Source: JALORV01 sp963766365 (GTDB lineage: Bacteria > Pseudomonadota > Gammaproteobacteria > Burkholderiales > Burkholderiaceae_F). From it: 64,000 nt of DNA. A model generated the notes under the pieces. The model worked only from the letters and a program-made list of their open reading frames with translations, was not told the DNA's origin and did no database searches. A program made the translations under genes and the position numbers. The first letter of the stretch is position 1. Each line of letters opens with the position of its first letter. The stretch spans positions 372,001-436,000 of the forward strand of contig CAVXZK010000006.1 of NCBI GenBank assembly GCA_963766365.1, in the 5' to 3' direction. Of the stretch, positions 13,237 to 21,025 are shown in pieces.

Positions 13237-13350
13237 TTATCCTGGCGAGGCGGCGACCCGCGAGGAGTCTGCCGGGACACCCTGCGAGACGATCGCGGAA
13301 AAGTCCCCCACGAACGGCTTTAACGGTGTCGATGTAGTGGTCTTGCTCAT
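13237..13350 (-). CDS. Small ORF (37 residues) upstream of the sensor kinase
   Basis: ATG at 13350 is preceded by AAGGTG with a 5-base spacing, a good ribosome-binding site. It reads 37 codons (MSKTTTSTPLKPFVGDF...) to a TAA that ends 7 bases before the kinase ATG, so the kinase's AGGA ribosome-binding site lies inside its last codons. It has no signal peptide or membrane helix and no family I recognise. It may be a leader that couples kinase translation, or a small protein. Evidence is only the ribosome-binding site, spacing and codon quality. Confidence 0.45.
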   Translation of the reverse strand: MSKTTTSTPLKPFVGDFSAIVSQGVPADSSRVAASPG

Positions 13351-13548
13351 GGCGGCACCTTAGTCGGGGGGTACCACCAGGGCCACTAGGCTGCGACAGG
13401 CTGCATGATGCAAGGCCCAGACTGCATCTTCCGGGGGCCCAGCGCCCCGCACGCGGCCCAGCAAAGTCAGATTCGGTCGCCCGCTCTTCAACGGCGCAGG
13501 CTGCGGGCACTCGGACGCCGCCCGCGTGCCCGATCATCGACTCCCCGA

Positions 13549-13935
13549 TCAGGACGCGCCAGTGAAACGCAACACGAGTGAGAGGCCCAGCAGCACCCAG
13601 CCGGCGCGGCCGGCCACGTCGGACCACGGGTGCTCGGCCTTCAACTGCGCCGCCTGCTTCATCAACTCTTCCTGACGTCGCTTGGCGCGGTCGGGCGTGC
13701 CGTCGTCCTCCGCGCTGGCGCGAATGACCGCGCGGACGAACGGAAACTGCGCGATCAGTGACACCATCAGCACTGACGCGCCCAGATCCCCGAGACCGTG
13801 CGCCAGGCGACCGGCGTCGAACTGCAGAAGCGCGAGTGCGGCCAGCGTGGCGCTCAGCACGAAGAACGTGTTGCGCCAGATGCGCTCACCTGGCGTGACG
13901 GCCAGGGGCTGCGGAACCTTGCGTTGCGTATCCAT
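13549..13935 (-). CDS. Small membrane protein of unknown function
   Basis: A 128-residue protein from ATG 13935 (MDTQRKVPQPLAVTPGERIW). Hydrophobic helices are at about residues 22-40, 49-66 and 110-126. Between the second and third lies a charged helical stretch rich in Arg, Lys and Glu (RAKRRQEELMKQAAQLKAEHPW). An alternative TTG 12 codons upstream overlaps the stop of the Lrp gene but has no ribosome-binding site. It lies 32 bases behind the Lrp-type regulator on the same strand. I do not recognise the family. Confidence 0.65.
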   Translation of the reverse strand: MDTQRKVPQPLAVTPGERIWRNTFFVLSATLAALALLQFDAGRLAHGLGDLGASVLMVSLIAQFPFVRAVIRASAEDDGTPDRAKRRQEELMKQAAQLKAEHPWSDVAGRAGWVLLGLSLVLRFTGAS

Positions 13936-13967
13936 ATGTTTATTAGATGGCACCCGCGATCGCCGGT

Positions 13968-14453
13968 TCAAGCGGGGTGAACCCGCGTCAACGGCAAGGC
14001 GGTAGTGTCCTTGATGCGTTCCAGGGCAAAGCTGGATTTCACGTCGACTACCCCCGGCTGGCGCAGTAGCTGGTCCATGACGAAGCGCGAAAAGTGAGGC
14101 AGGTCCTCGACCTGAACCCGCAGCAAGTAATCCATCTCGCCGGTCATCGCGTAACAGGCAAGAACCTCGGGCCAGCCTTGCACCCGCGCTCGAAAGTCAT
14201 CCATCGGCATCTTGCCGCGTTTCTCGAGCTTGACACTGACATAGGCCAGCAATCCGAGCCCCAGCTGCTCCGGATCGAGCAGCGCGACGTAACCACGAAT
14301 GACGCCATGCGCCTCGAGCCGCTTGATTCGGCGCAGACACGGCGACGGCGACAGGGCAACGCGCTCGGCAATCTCCTGGTTGGACAGTCGGCCTTCCTGC
14401 TGCAGGACGTCGAGGATGCGCACGTCTGTGCGATCTAGTTCGATGCTGGGCAT
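13968..14453 (-). CDS. Lrp/AsnC-family transcriptional regulator
   Basis: A 161-residue regulator starting MPSIELDRTDVRILDVLQ. The N-terminal winged helix (LSNQEIAERVALSPSPCLRRIKRLEAHGVI) is followed by the RAM ligand-sensing domain (LLAYVSVKLEK ... CYAMTGEMDYLLRVQVEDL). Twenty-four further in-frame codons upstream are outside the family. It is divergent from hppD-phhA across 139 bases, the arrangement of amino-acid-responsive activators of tyrosine or branched-chain amino acid catabolism, so it probably controls that operon. The divergent spacer holds two AT-rich gatatt repeats that could be binding sites. Confidence 0.92.
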   Translation of the reverse strand: MPSIELDRTDVRILDVLQQEGRLSNQEIAERVALSPSPCLRRIKRLEAHGVIRGYVALLDPEQLGLGLLAYVSVKLEKRGKMPMDDFRARVQGWPEVLACYAMTGEMDYLLRVQVEDLPHFSRFVMDQLLRQPGVVDVKSSFALERIKDTTALPLTRVHPA

Positions 14454-14592
14454 TTTCTGCTTCTGAAGTAGGATATTTTGAGCATGATATTGCGGCAAAA
14501 GCGGAAACGCGAACCCTTTTTGCAATCACCTGCTCAGCCTTGTGCACGATACTTTGCGGCCTTCGCTGACTCGATTGCGCCAGGAGGCCGCC

Positions 14593-15711
14593 ATGCAGTT
14601 CACGCCATGGGAAAACCCGATGGGAACCGACGGCTTCGAGTTCATCGAGTACGCGGCCCCCGACCCCGCAGCCCTCGGCGCGCTATTCGAGAGCCTGGGT
14701 TTCGCCGCGATCGCCCGGCATCGCCACAAGTCCGTAACGCTTTACCGGCAGGGTGATATCAACTTCATCATCAACGCCGAGCCGGACTCCTTTGCGCAGC
14801 GCTTTGCACGGCTGCACGGTCCTTCAATCTGCGCGATTGCGTTCCGGGTGCGGGACGCGGCTGCCGCCTATCGCCGGGCACTGGAACTGGGCGCCTGGGG
14901 ATTCGACTCCAAGTCGGGGCCGATGGAACTGAATATCCCGGCGATCAAGGGCATCGGCGACAGCCTGCTGTACTTCGTCGATCGATGGCGTGGTAAGAAC
15001 GGCGCCGCCCCCGGTGTGATCGGCGATATCTCAATTTACGACGTTGACTTCGAGCCCATCGACGGCGCGACGGCACGCCCGCAAGGCTTCGGCCTGACGA
15101 TGATCGACCACCTGACGCACAACGTGCACCGCGGTCGCATGAAGGAGTGGGCCGAGTTCTACGAGCGGCTGTTCAACTTCCGCGAGGTTCGCTACTTCGA
15201 CATCGAAGGCAAGCTCACCGGACTGAAATCGAAGGCGATGACGAGCCCGTGCGGAAAGATCCGCATCCCGATCAACGAGAGCTCCGACGACAAGAGCCAG
15301 ATCGCCGAATACCTCGACCTGTACCACGGCGAAGGCATCCAGCACGTGGCATTGGGCACAGGTGACATTTATTCGACGGTGCAGACAATGCAGGCCAATG
15401 GCGTCGTCTTCCAGGACACGCTCGAAACCTATTACGACCTGGTCGACAAGCGCCTGCCGGACCACGGCGAGCGCCTGGCCGACCTTAAGCAACTGCGGAT
15501 CCTGATCGATGGCGCGACCCACCAGGGCGCGCCCAACGAACTGTTGCTGCAGATCTTCACGCAGCCGGTCATCGGTCCGATCTTCTTCGAGCTGATCCAG
15601 CGCAAGGGCGACGAGGGCTTCGGCGAGGGAAATTTCCGCGCTCTCTTCGAATCGATCGAGCTGGACCAGATCCGCCGCGGCGTGCTGAGCGACGCGGGAA
15701 CCGCCGCCTGA
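14593..15711 (+). CDS. hppD: 4-hydroxyphenylpyruvate dioxygenase
   Basis: Converts 4-hydroxyphenylpyruvate to homogentisate in tyrosine breakdown. 372 residues, starting at ATG 14593 behind AGGAGG; a reading 17 codons longer is possible but unsupported. Non-haem iron ligands appear as H173 (in DHLTHNVHRGRM), H251 (in GEGIQHVALGT) and E333 (in PIFFELIQRKGD). The C-terminal GFGEGNFRALFESIE is the family end signature. It forms a two-gene operon with phhA. Homogentisate dioxygenase and fumarylacetoacetase are not in the window. Confidence 0.97.
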   Translation: MQFTPWENPMGTDGFEFIEYAAPDPAALGALFESLGFAAIARHRHKSVTLYRQGDINFIINAEPDSFAQRFARLHGPSICAIAFRVRDAAAAYRRALELGAWGFDSKSGPMELNIPAIKGIGDSLLYFVDRWRGKNGAAPGVIGDISIYDVDFEPIDGATARPQGFGLTMIDHLTHNVHRGRMKEWAEFYERLFNFREVRYFDIEGKLTGLKSKAMTSPCGKIRIPINESSDDKSQIAEYLDLYHGEGIQHVALGTGDIYSTVQTMQANGVVFQDTLETYYDLVDKRLPDHGERLADLKQLRILIDGATHQGAPNELLLQIFTQPVIGPIFFELIQRKGDEGFGEGNFRALFESIELDQIRRGVLSDAGTAA

Positions 15712-15713
15712 CA

Positions 15714-16586
15714 GTGGCCGTCACCCCCGCCACTTACGGCAGCAGCATGCGGCCACCGCGGGGCGACTACGCCGCCGCCCGCGCGGACTACACGTGCGAA
15801 CAGGATTGGAGCCGCTATAGCGCGGAGGAGCACGCGCTCTACGCAAGGCTGTACTCGCGTCAGGCGCGGCAGGTCCCGGGGCAGGCGTGCGAGGAGTTCG
15901 TTCACGCACTGAGGCAACTGGGCAGCGAGCGCGAGATCCCACGGTTCGAGGCGATCAGCGCGACGCTGCGACGCGCGACCGGATGGGAGATCGTTGCCGT
16001 GCCGGGGTTGATCCCGGAACGGGCATTTTTCGCTTTGCTGGCGAGCCGGCGCTTTCCGGTGACCGTCTGGATGCGACGGCCCGAGGAGTTCGACTACATC
16101 GTCGAGCCGGACGTCTTTCACGACCTGTTCGGGCACGTGCCCCTGCTGTTCAACCCGGTGTTCGCGGACTACATGCAGGCATTCGGCACGGGCGGCCTGA
16201 AAGCGCACGACCTCTCCGCACTCGAATATCTGGCGCGGCTCTACTGGTACACGGTGGAGTTCGGCTTGATCACCACGCCGCGTGGACTGCGTGCTTACGG
16301 CGCCGGCATCCTGTCGTCGGTCGGTGAAACCGCGTATGCGCTGACCTCGATGAAGCCGCAGCGCCTGCCGTTCGATCTCGAGCGCGTGCTGAGGACACCG
16401 TACAGGATCGACGACTTCCAGCAAACCTACTTCGTCATCGAATCGTTCGCACAGCTATTCGATGCGACCGCGCTGGACTTCACCCCTATTTATCAACGCG
16501 TCTCCGCGCTGCCGACTTTGGCCGTCCAGGATCGCCTCCCGGGTGAGCGCGTCGTCGCGCCCAACCCGGCGATCGCGCCTGGCTGA
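15714..16586 (+). CDS. phhA: Phenylalanine 4-monooxygenase
   Basis: Pterin- and iron-dependent hydroxylation of phenylalanine to tyrosine. 290 residues from GTG 15714, two bases after the hppD stop. The iron site is complete: H136 and H141 in FHDLFGHVPLL and E182 in YWYTVEFGL. The substrate region GLIPERAFFALLASRRFP is typical. Coupling with hppD makes phenylalanine enter the homogentisate route. The pterin-recycling partner phhB, often adjacent in other genomes, is absent here. Confidence 0.97.
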   Translation: MAVTPATYGSSMRPPRGDYAAARADYTCEQDWSRYSAEEHALYARLYSRQARQVPGQACEEFVHALRQLGSEREIPRFEAISATLRRATGWEIVAVPGLIPERAFFALLASRRFPVTVWMRRPEEFDYIVEPDVFHDLFGHVPLLFNPVFADYMQAFGTGGLKAHDLSALEYLARLYWYTVEFGLITTPRGLRAYGAGILSSVGETAYALTSMKPQRLPFDLERVLRTPYRIDDFQQTYFVIESFAQLFDATALDFTPIYQRVSALPTLAVQDRLPGERVVAPNPAIAPG

Positions 16587-16609
16587 ACCGGGCGAGGCAC
16601 CGCCGCGGT

Positions 16610-17068
16610 TCACGGCTTGACCGGCTCAACCGGGGCGTTCGGGGTCGGGCGCGGCTGCGCCTTGCGCCACGCATGCATCTCGTCACGCGTCAGCACGCCG
16701 TCCTTGTTCGCGTCCATCGTGTCGAAGTTCTGGGTCAGTCGTGGAGCCGTCTTGGCCTCGTCGCGCGAGATCGATCCGTCATTGTTCACGTCGAGCCTGC
16801 TGTGATGCCCGTGATGACGGTGGTGGCCAGAACGCCGCGCGGCGCGCAGCTCCTCGAAGGACAACTGGCCATCCTGGTTGGCATCGATGCGGTCAAACGA
16901 CTCGGCCAGGCGCGGATGGTTGGACGCTTCGTCACGCGAGACGAAGCCATCGGCGTTCGTGTCGAGGGCGCTCGCACCGGGGCGAGCCGGCGATTGGACA
17001 TCGGTGGGTGTGGCGAAAGCGATGGAGCAGGCAACAGACAGCGCCGTTGCCAGGAGGATGCGGGTCAT
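16610..17068 (-). CDS. Exported EF-hand calcium-binding protein
   Basis: 152 residues from ATG 17068 with a GGAGA ribosome-binding site. An N-terminal signal peptide (MTRILLATALSVACSIAFA) is followed by four EF-hand loops: DTNADGFVSRDE, DANQDGQLSFEE, DVNNDGSISRDE and DANKDGVLTRDE, all with the calcium ligands in place. A His-rich stretch (HHRHHGHH) separates loops 2 and 3. It is probably a periplasmic calcium sensor or buffer. It lies next to gspC on the same strand, 99 bases downstream. Confidence 0.88.
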   Translation of the reverse strand: MTRILLATALSVACSIAFATPTDVQSPARPGASALDTNADGFVSRDEASNHPRLAESFDRIDANQDGQLSFEELRAARRSGHHRHHGHHSRLDVNNDGSISRDEAKTAPRLTQNFDTMDANKDGVLTRDEMHAWRKAQPRPTPNAPVEPVKP

Positions 17069-17167
17069 GAGGTTCTCCGTTGAAGATGTTGTCATTCAAC
17101 GGGGCACCGCTGCAGCGGTCGACACCTCTTACCTTTGTTTACAGCTGAAACGGCTTGCCACGCGCTG

Positions 17168-17749
17168 CTACTGCGACTGCGGCGGAGATCCGGGCGGATT
17201 CTGTGGCATGCCTGGCGGTGGCATGGCCGGCGGCGGAGCCGTCGGCCGGGGAACCGTCGCCCCGCCTGCCGCACTGGGCGCCGTCAACGTATTGCCCTCG
17301 CGCGTGAAGGTCTGCGTCGGAGCCCCGCCGCTGACCGCAACCGCCGGCCCCGGCGGCAATCGCACTTCCTGCCGCCCGCCGGGGCTGTCGAGAACGATGA
17401 CGTCGGAACCGATCGACGCGAGGCGCGTGCCCGGGACGACCTCCTGACCCACGAGGTACACCCGCGGCGGTTTGCCGTCGACCGCCAGTACGGCACTGGA
17501 GTCCTTGCCGGCGGCAAACGCACCGAGCGCCTGGATGTTGGCCGCGACGACCGCCTGCGCCACCTCGACCTTGCCGAACATGCGAGAAGCCGCCGCGGCA
17601 TCCGGATCGCGCAACGGCGGCGGTGGCAGCGGCGGCGGCGCAGCGGTCGGCGCGGGCGTGAAGATCCGCACCGCCCAGTAGGCGCCGATGGCCACCACAC
17701 CCGCGAAAAACAACAGGTGCATGGCGGCGGCGGCAAACTTTTTCAGCAT
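17168..17749 (-). CDS. gspC: Type II secretion system inner-membrane protein GspC
   Basis: 193 residues. A short cytoplasmic start and one membrane helix (about residues 9-29) are followed by a Pro-rich linker. The homology-region domain (about 55-125) includes SRMFGKVEV, GVYLVGQEV-like PRVYLVGQEVVPGTRL, and VIVLDSPGGRQEVRL. The tail is Pro/Gly/Ala-rich and there is no PDZ domain. GspC links the secretin to the inner-membrane platform. It is transcribed divergently from the gspG-F operon, as in several Burkholderiales. The assignment rests on architecture plus context. Confidence 0.85.
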   Translation of the reverse strand: MLKKFAAAAMHLLFFAGVVAIGAYWAVRIFTPAPTAAPPPLPPPPLRDPDAAAASRMFGKVEVAQAVVAANIQALGAFAAGKDSSAVLAVDGKPPRVYLVGQEVVPGTRLASIGSDVIVLDSPGGRQEVRLPPGPAVAVSGGAPTQTFTREGNTLTAPSAAGGATVPRPTAPPPAMPPPGMPQNPPGSPPQSQ

Positions 17750-17966
17750 CTCTTGTCCAAAGTGAGTCGATGATCGCGCAGTTGCATCGGTGTTCGATCA
17801 TCCTCACGCATTAGCGGCCGCACCGGATCCCGCCTTAGGGGGGTAAGGTGTCAGAGTGGCATTGATAATATCCGCCGCAGTCCCCGTTGTCCGCGCCCAA
17901 AACACAAGAACTTCAAGGCCTTCGGCGCGCAACTTCAAGCTTTCCTTAGCCTAGGGCAATGGTCAT

Positions 17967-18419
17967 ATGAGTACGATGAAGGCACTCCGTTCCCCGCGTA
18001 TTCGCGGCTTCACGCTGATCGAGATCATGGTCGTGATCACGATCCTCGGGATCCTGGCAGCGCTGATCGTTCCGCGCGTTGTCGGCCGTACAGATGACGC
18101 CCGCATCGCTGCCGCCAAACAGGACATCGCTTCGGTCATGCAGGCACTGAAGCTTTACCGGCTCGACAACGGGCGCTATCCGACGACCGAGCAGGGCCTC
18201 CAGTCTCTGATTTCGAAACCGGCGGCGGAACCCGTGCCGATGAACTGGAAGCAGGGCGGGTATCTCGAGCGGAGCAATGTGCCAAAGGATCCGTGGGGCC
18301 ACCCCTACCAGTATCTGAACCCCGGCTTGCGCGGCGAGATCGACGTTTTCAGCTTCGGCGCCGATGGCCAGGCCGGCGGTCAGAACACCGACGCCGACAT
18401 CGGCTCCTGGTCGCTATAG
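17967..18419 (+). CDS. gspG: Type II secretion major pseudopilin GspG
   Basis: 150 residues. The prepilin cleavage site RIRG|FTLIEIMVVITILG, with Glu at position +5, is followed by the long hydrophobic helix. The C-terminal domain has the GspG hallmarks YRLDNGRYPTTEQGLQSL, KDPWGHPYQYLNPG and a calcium-site-like tail (ADGQAGGQNTDADIGSW). It polymerises into the pseudopilus that pushes substrates through GspD. It is the first gene of the operon. ATG 17976 is an alternative start three codons on; neither has a strong ribosome-binding site. Confidence 0.97.
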   Translation: MSTMKALRSPRIRGFTLIEIMVVITILGILAALIVPRVVGRTDDARIAAAKQDIASVMQALKLYRLDNGRYPTTEQGLQSLISKPAAEPVPMNWKQGGYLERSNVPKDPWGHPYQYLNPGLRGEIDVFSFGADGQAGGQNTDADIGSWSL

Positions 18420-18474
18420 CCCGCGGCGGGCAACCGCCATCGGTGACGCGGACCGCGCCGAACACCCGAGCCCG

Positions 18475-18999
18475 ATGATGATCCGACCTGCCGGTTGCGC
18501 GGATCGACGGCGGAGCGTGCGCGGCTTCACGCTGCTCGAGATGCTGGTCGTCATCGTGCTCGCCGGCATCCTCGTTTCGATCGTCACGATCAGCGTGACG
18601 CCCGATCCGCGGCAGAAACTCACGCGCGAGGCCGAGCGTATCGGACACCTGATGTCGCTGGCGGCCGACGAAGCGCGCATTCGCCAGTTGCCGATCGTCT
18701 GGGAAGCGGACCTGCGCGGCTATCGTTTCGTCGCCGAAGTCAGCGGCGAGAGGAAGCTGCTGACCGGAGATGACCTGCTGCGCGAGCGCAACTGGGAGAC
18801 GCCTCTGACCCGGCTTTCGGTGCAGGACGGCGCCGGGCCGCAGCCGGCGCAGGTGCTGCTGGGGCCGGGCGCACCGCCGGTGCGTATGGCGATCGCGCGG
18901 GAGTGGGTGCAGCCGCGCTGGCAACTTGAACTCACCAACGAGGACGCGACCGTCCGCCTGGAGTTCGACGAGTCTGGTCGGGCGACGGTGATGCAATGA
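18475..18999 (+). CDS. gspH: Type II secretion minor pseudopilin GspH
   Basis: 174 residues from ATG 18475 (a second ATG follows at once). The prepilin signal SVRG|FTLLEMLVVIVLAGIL has Glu +5. The rest matches the small pseudopilin body (LTREAERIGHLMSLAADEARIRQLPIVWE). It caps the pseudopilus together with I, J and K. Its stop overlaps the gspI start (ATGA). A longer in-frame reading into the end of gspG is unlikely because it overlaps that gene. Confidence 0.93.
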   Translation: MMIRPAGCADRRRSVRGFTLLEMLVVIVLAGILVSIVTISVTPDPRQKLTREAERIGHLMSLAADEARIRQLPIVWEADLRGYRFVAEVSGERKLLTGDDLLRERNWETPLTRLSVQDGAGPQPAQVLLGPGAPPVRMAIAREWVQPRWQLELTNEDATVRLEFDESGRATVMQ

Positions 19000-19373
19000 A
19001 GCGCCTCGGACACGGATTTACGCTGCTTGAGGTGCTGGTCGCACTGGTGATCATCGGCGTGGCGCTGGCCGCCGCCATGCGCGGAGCAATGGCACTCACC
19101 TCCACGGCCGAGTACACGCGCGAGAAGATGCTGGCGGTGATGACCGCGGAGAACCGCCTGCTCGAACTGCGGCTGGCGCGCGAGCGGCTCGAACAGGGTG
19201 AGAACACCCTGCCCTGTGAACAGGGAGGCGTGACGTTCCAGTGCGTGCTGGCGGTCAAGCCGACGCCCAACCCGTTTTTCCGACGGGTCGAGGTGCGGGT
19301 CTTCAGAGCGGAAAACGACGGCTCGCTGCGCGTGATGGCAGAGCTGATGACCGTGTTGCCGACGAACCAATGA
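18996..19373 (+). CDS. gspI: Type II secretion minor pseudopilin GspI
   Basis: 125 residues, starting in the ATGA overlap with gspH. Cleavage motif LGHG|FTLLEVLVALVIIGVAL with Glu +5. Conserved TAENRLLELRLARER and a paired-cysteine loop (PCEQGGVTFQC) typical of GspI. It initiates the pseudopilus tip with GspJ and GspK. Confidence 0.95.
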   Translation: MKRLGHGFTLLEVLVALVIIGVALAAAMRGAMALTSTAEYTREKMLAVMTAENRLLELRLARERLEQGENTLPCEQGGVTFQCVLAVKPTPNPFFRRVEVRVFRAENDGSLRVMAELMTVLPTNQ

Positions 19374-20035
19374 GCGCAGCGCAGAGCCGTCTCAAGCAAG
19401 CTTGCGCCGCAGGGCGGAGCCCGGAGGCTCGTACCTGCGCGCGCGGATTCACCCTGCTCGAACTGCTGGTCGCGATCACCGTGCTGTCGATCGTTTCCGT
19501 GATCGCGTGGCGCGGGCTCGATTCGCTGGTGATGACGCGCGAACGGCTCGAACCCGAGGCCGACGACGTGCGAGCGCTGCTGACGGCGTTCGGTCAGATG
19601 GAGCGAGACCTGGCCCAGGTCACCAATCCGAAATTCCTCGGCCTGAACGCTGCGCCGATCAACGTGTCGATTGCCGATGGCGCCATCGTGCTGCAGCTGG
19701 CCCGCATTGCGCCACCGGCGCCCGACCGGCCGACCGAAGTCCAGACCGTTTACTACCGCGTCGTCGATGGCACGCTGATGCGCCAGGCCACGGCCGCGCT
19801 GCCCGGCTTCGAACCCATCGCCACCGAGCGACTGGAGTCGGCCCGGCTGCTCGACAGGGTGCGCCTGATGCAGGTCCGTACCTGGTCGCCTGGCGCCGGG
19901 TGGATCGATCCCAACGTACCGCAGGACACCAGCGGTGGCGCGGCCGCCGCGCAAGGGGTCGTGCCGGGCATCGAAGTGACGATCGAGCGCGACAACGGCC
20001 GTACCTTTCGCCGCGTGCTGCTGGTGGGCGCATGA
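19370..20035 (+). CDS. gspJ: Type II secretion minor pseudopilin GspJ
   Basis: 221 residues from ATG 19370, overlapping the gspI stop (ATGA). Cleavage motif CARG|FTLLELLVAITVLSIVS follows an unusually long basic leader of about 24 residues. The body has RGLDSLVMTRERLE and the family motif FGQMERDLAQV. The C-terminal VEVTIER-like segment (GIEVTIERDNGRTFRRVLLVG) is typical. The stop overlaps gspK. Confidence 0.94.
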   Translation: MSAAQSRLKQACAAGRSPEARTCARGFTLLELLVAITVLSIVSVIAWRGLDSLVMTRERLEPEADDVRALLTAFGQMERDLAQVTNPKFLGLNAAPINVSIADGAIVLQLARIAPPAPDRPTEVQTVYYRVVDGTLMRQATAALPGFEPIATERLESARLLDRVRLMQVRTWSPGAGWIDPNVPQDTSGGAAAAQGVVPGIEVTIERDNGRTFRRVLLVGA

Positions 20036-21018
20036 GGTCGGCCGACCGCTTCGGTCCAGCGCGGCGCAAGCAGCGCGGCGCCGCCGTGCTGCTTGCGCTT
20101 TTCGTGGCCACGCTGTCGACGCTGATCGTCAGCGCGCTGTTCTACCGGCAGTTCGTCCTGCTGCGGACCATCGAAAACCAGCAGCTGATGACGCAGAGCC
20201 GGCTGCTGCTGCGCGGCGCGCTCGACTGGGGGCGCGCCATCTTGCGCGAGGATGCCAACCGCTCCAGCTACGACGGGCTGTCCGAGCCGTGGGCCCAACC
20301 GCTGATGGAAACGCGGCTCGACCAGCTGGGCGAGACCTCGGCCCTGGCATCGATGGCGTCGATTGCCGGCTCGATGGAGGACGCGCAGTCACGCTTCAAT
20401 CTGCGCAACCTGGTCGAGAACGGTCAGGTGATGGAATTGGAAGTCGACGCATTGCGCCGCCTGTGTACCCTGCTGCAGGTCCCCGCCCAGACCGCCGATC
20501 TGATCGCACTGCGAATGCAGGAAGCATTGCCGGCCACGATGCCCGACCAGGACGGGCGCATGCCCGACAATGCGCTGACGGGCGACAAGAGGCGGCCGAT
20601 TCCGCTGATGCTCCCGCATGACCTGATTTCGATCGCCGGTATATCGGCAGAGGCGGCCGAGCGCCTCGGGCCGTATATCGTCATCCTCGATGAACGTACG
20701 CCGATCAACGCCAATACCGCCCGCCCGGAAGTCATCGCGGCGCGGGTGCCTGACATGTCACTATCCGACGCGCGCGCGCTGGTCGCGGAACGCGAGCGCA
20801 TCTCATACTTCAACAACATCGGCGAGGTCCGTACCCGCCTGGGCCCCAAGTCAAACGGCGTACAAGACACCGATCTCGCCACCGCTTCGCGCTTTTTCTT
20901 CGTTCGCGGCGAGGTCAAACTTGACCGCGCGGTGACGCGCATGGAGGCGCTGGTTCGTCGAGGGGTGCCCGGGCAGGGTGTCCAGCCGGTGGTCGTGCTG
21001 TGGATCCGCGAGATCTGA
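20032..21018 (+). CDS. gspK: Type II secretion minor pseudopilin GspK
   Basis: 328 residues, starting in ATGA overlap with gspJ. The leader KQRG|AAVLLALFVATL lacks the Glu at +5, which is normal for GspK, the pseudopilin at the very tip. SAM-like helical domains contain AGISAEAAERLGPYIVIL and the motif TPINANTARPEVIAA. The C-terminal FFFVRGEVKLDR matches the family. Confidence 0.95.
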   Translation: MRSADRFGPARRKQRGAAVLLALFVATLSTLIVSALFYRQFVLLRTIENQQLMTQSRLLLRGALDWGRAILREDANRSSYDGLSEPWAQPLMETRLDQLGETSALASMASIAGSMEDAQSRFNLRNLVENGQVMELEVDALRRLCTLLQVPAQTADLIALRMQEALPATMPDQDGRMPDNALTGDKRRPIPLMLPHDLISIAGISAEAAERLGPYIVILDERTPINANTARPEVIAARVPDMSLSDARALVAERERISYFNNIGEVRTRLGPKSNGVQDTDLATASRFFFVRGEVKLDRAVTRMEALVRRGVPGQGVQPVVVLWIREI

Positions 21019-21025
21019 TCAAGCG

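Noticed and set aside
13169..13627. 152-codon minus-strand frame across the kinase 5' end
   Set aside because: It overlaps the kinase, the small ORF and the membrane-protein gene in another frame, with no ribosome-binding site or domain.
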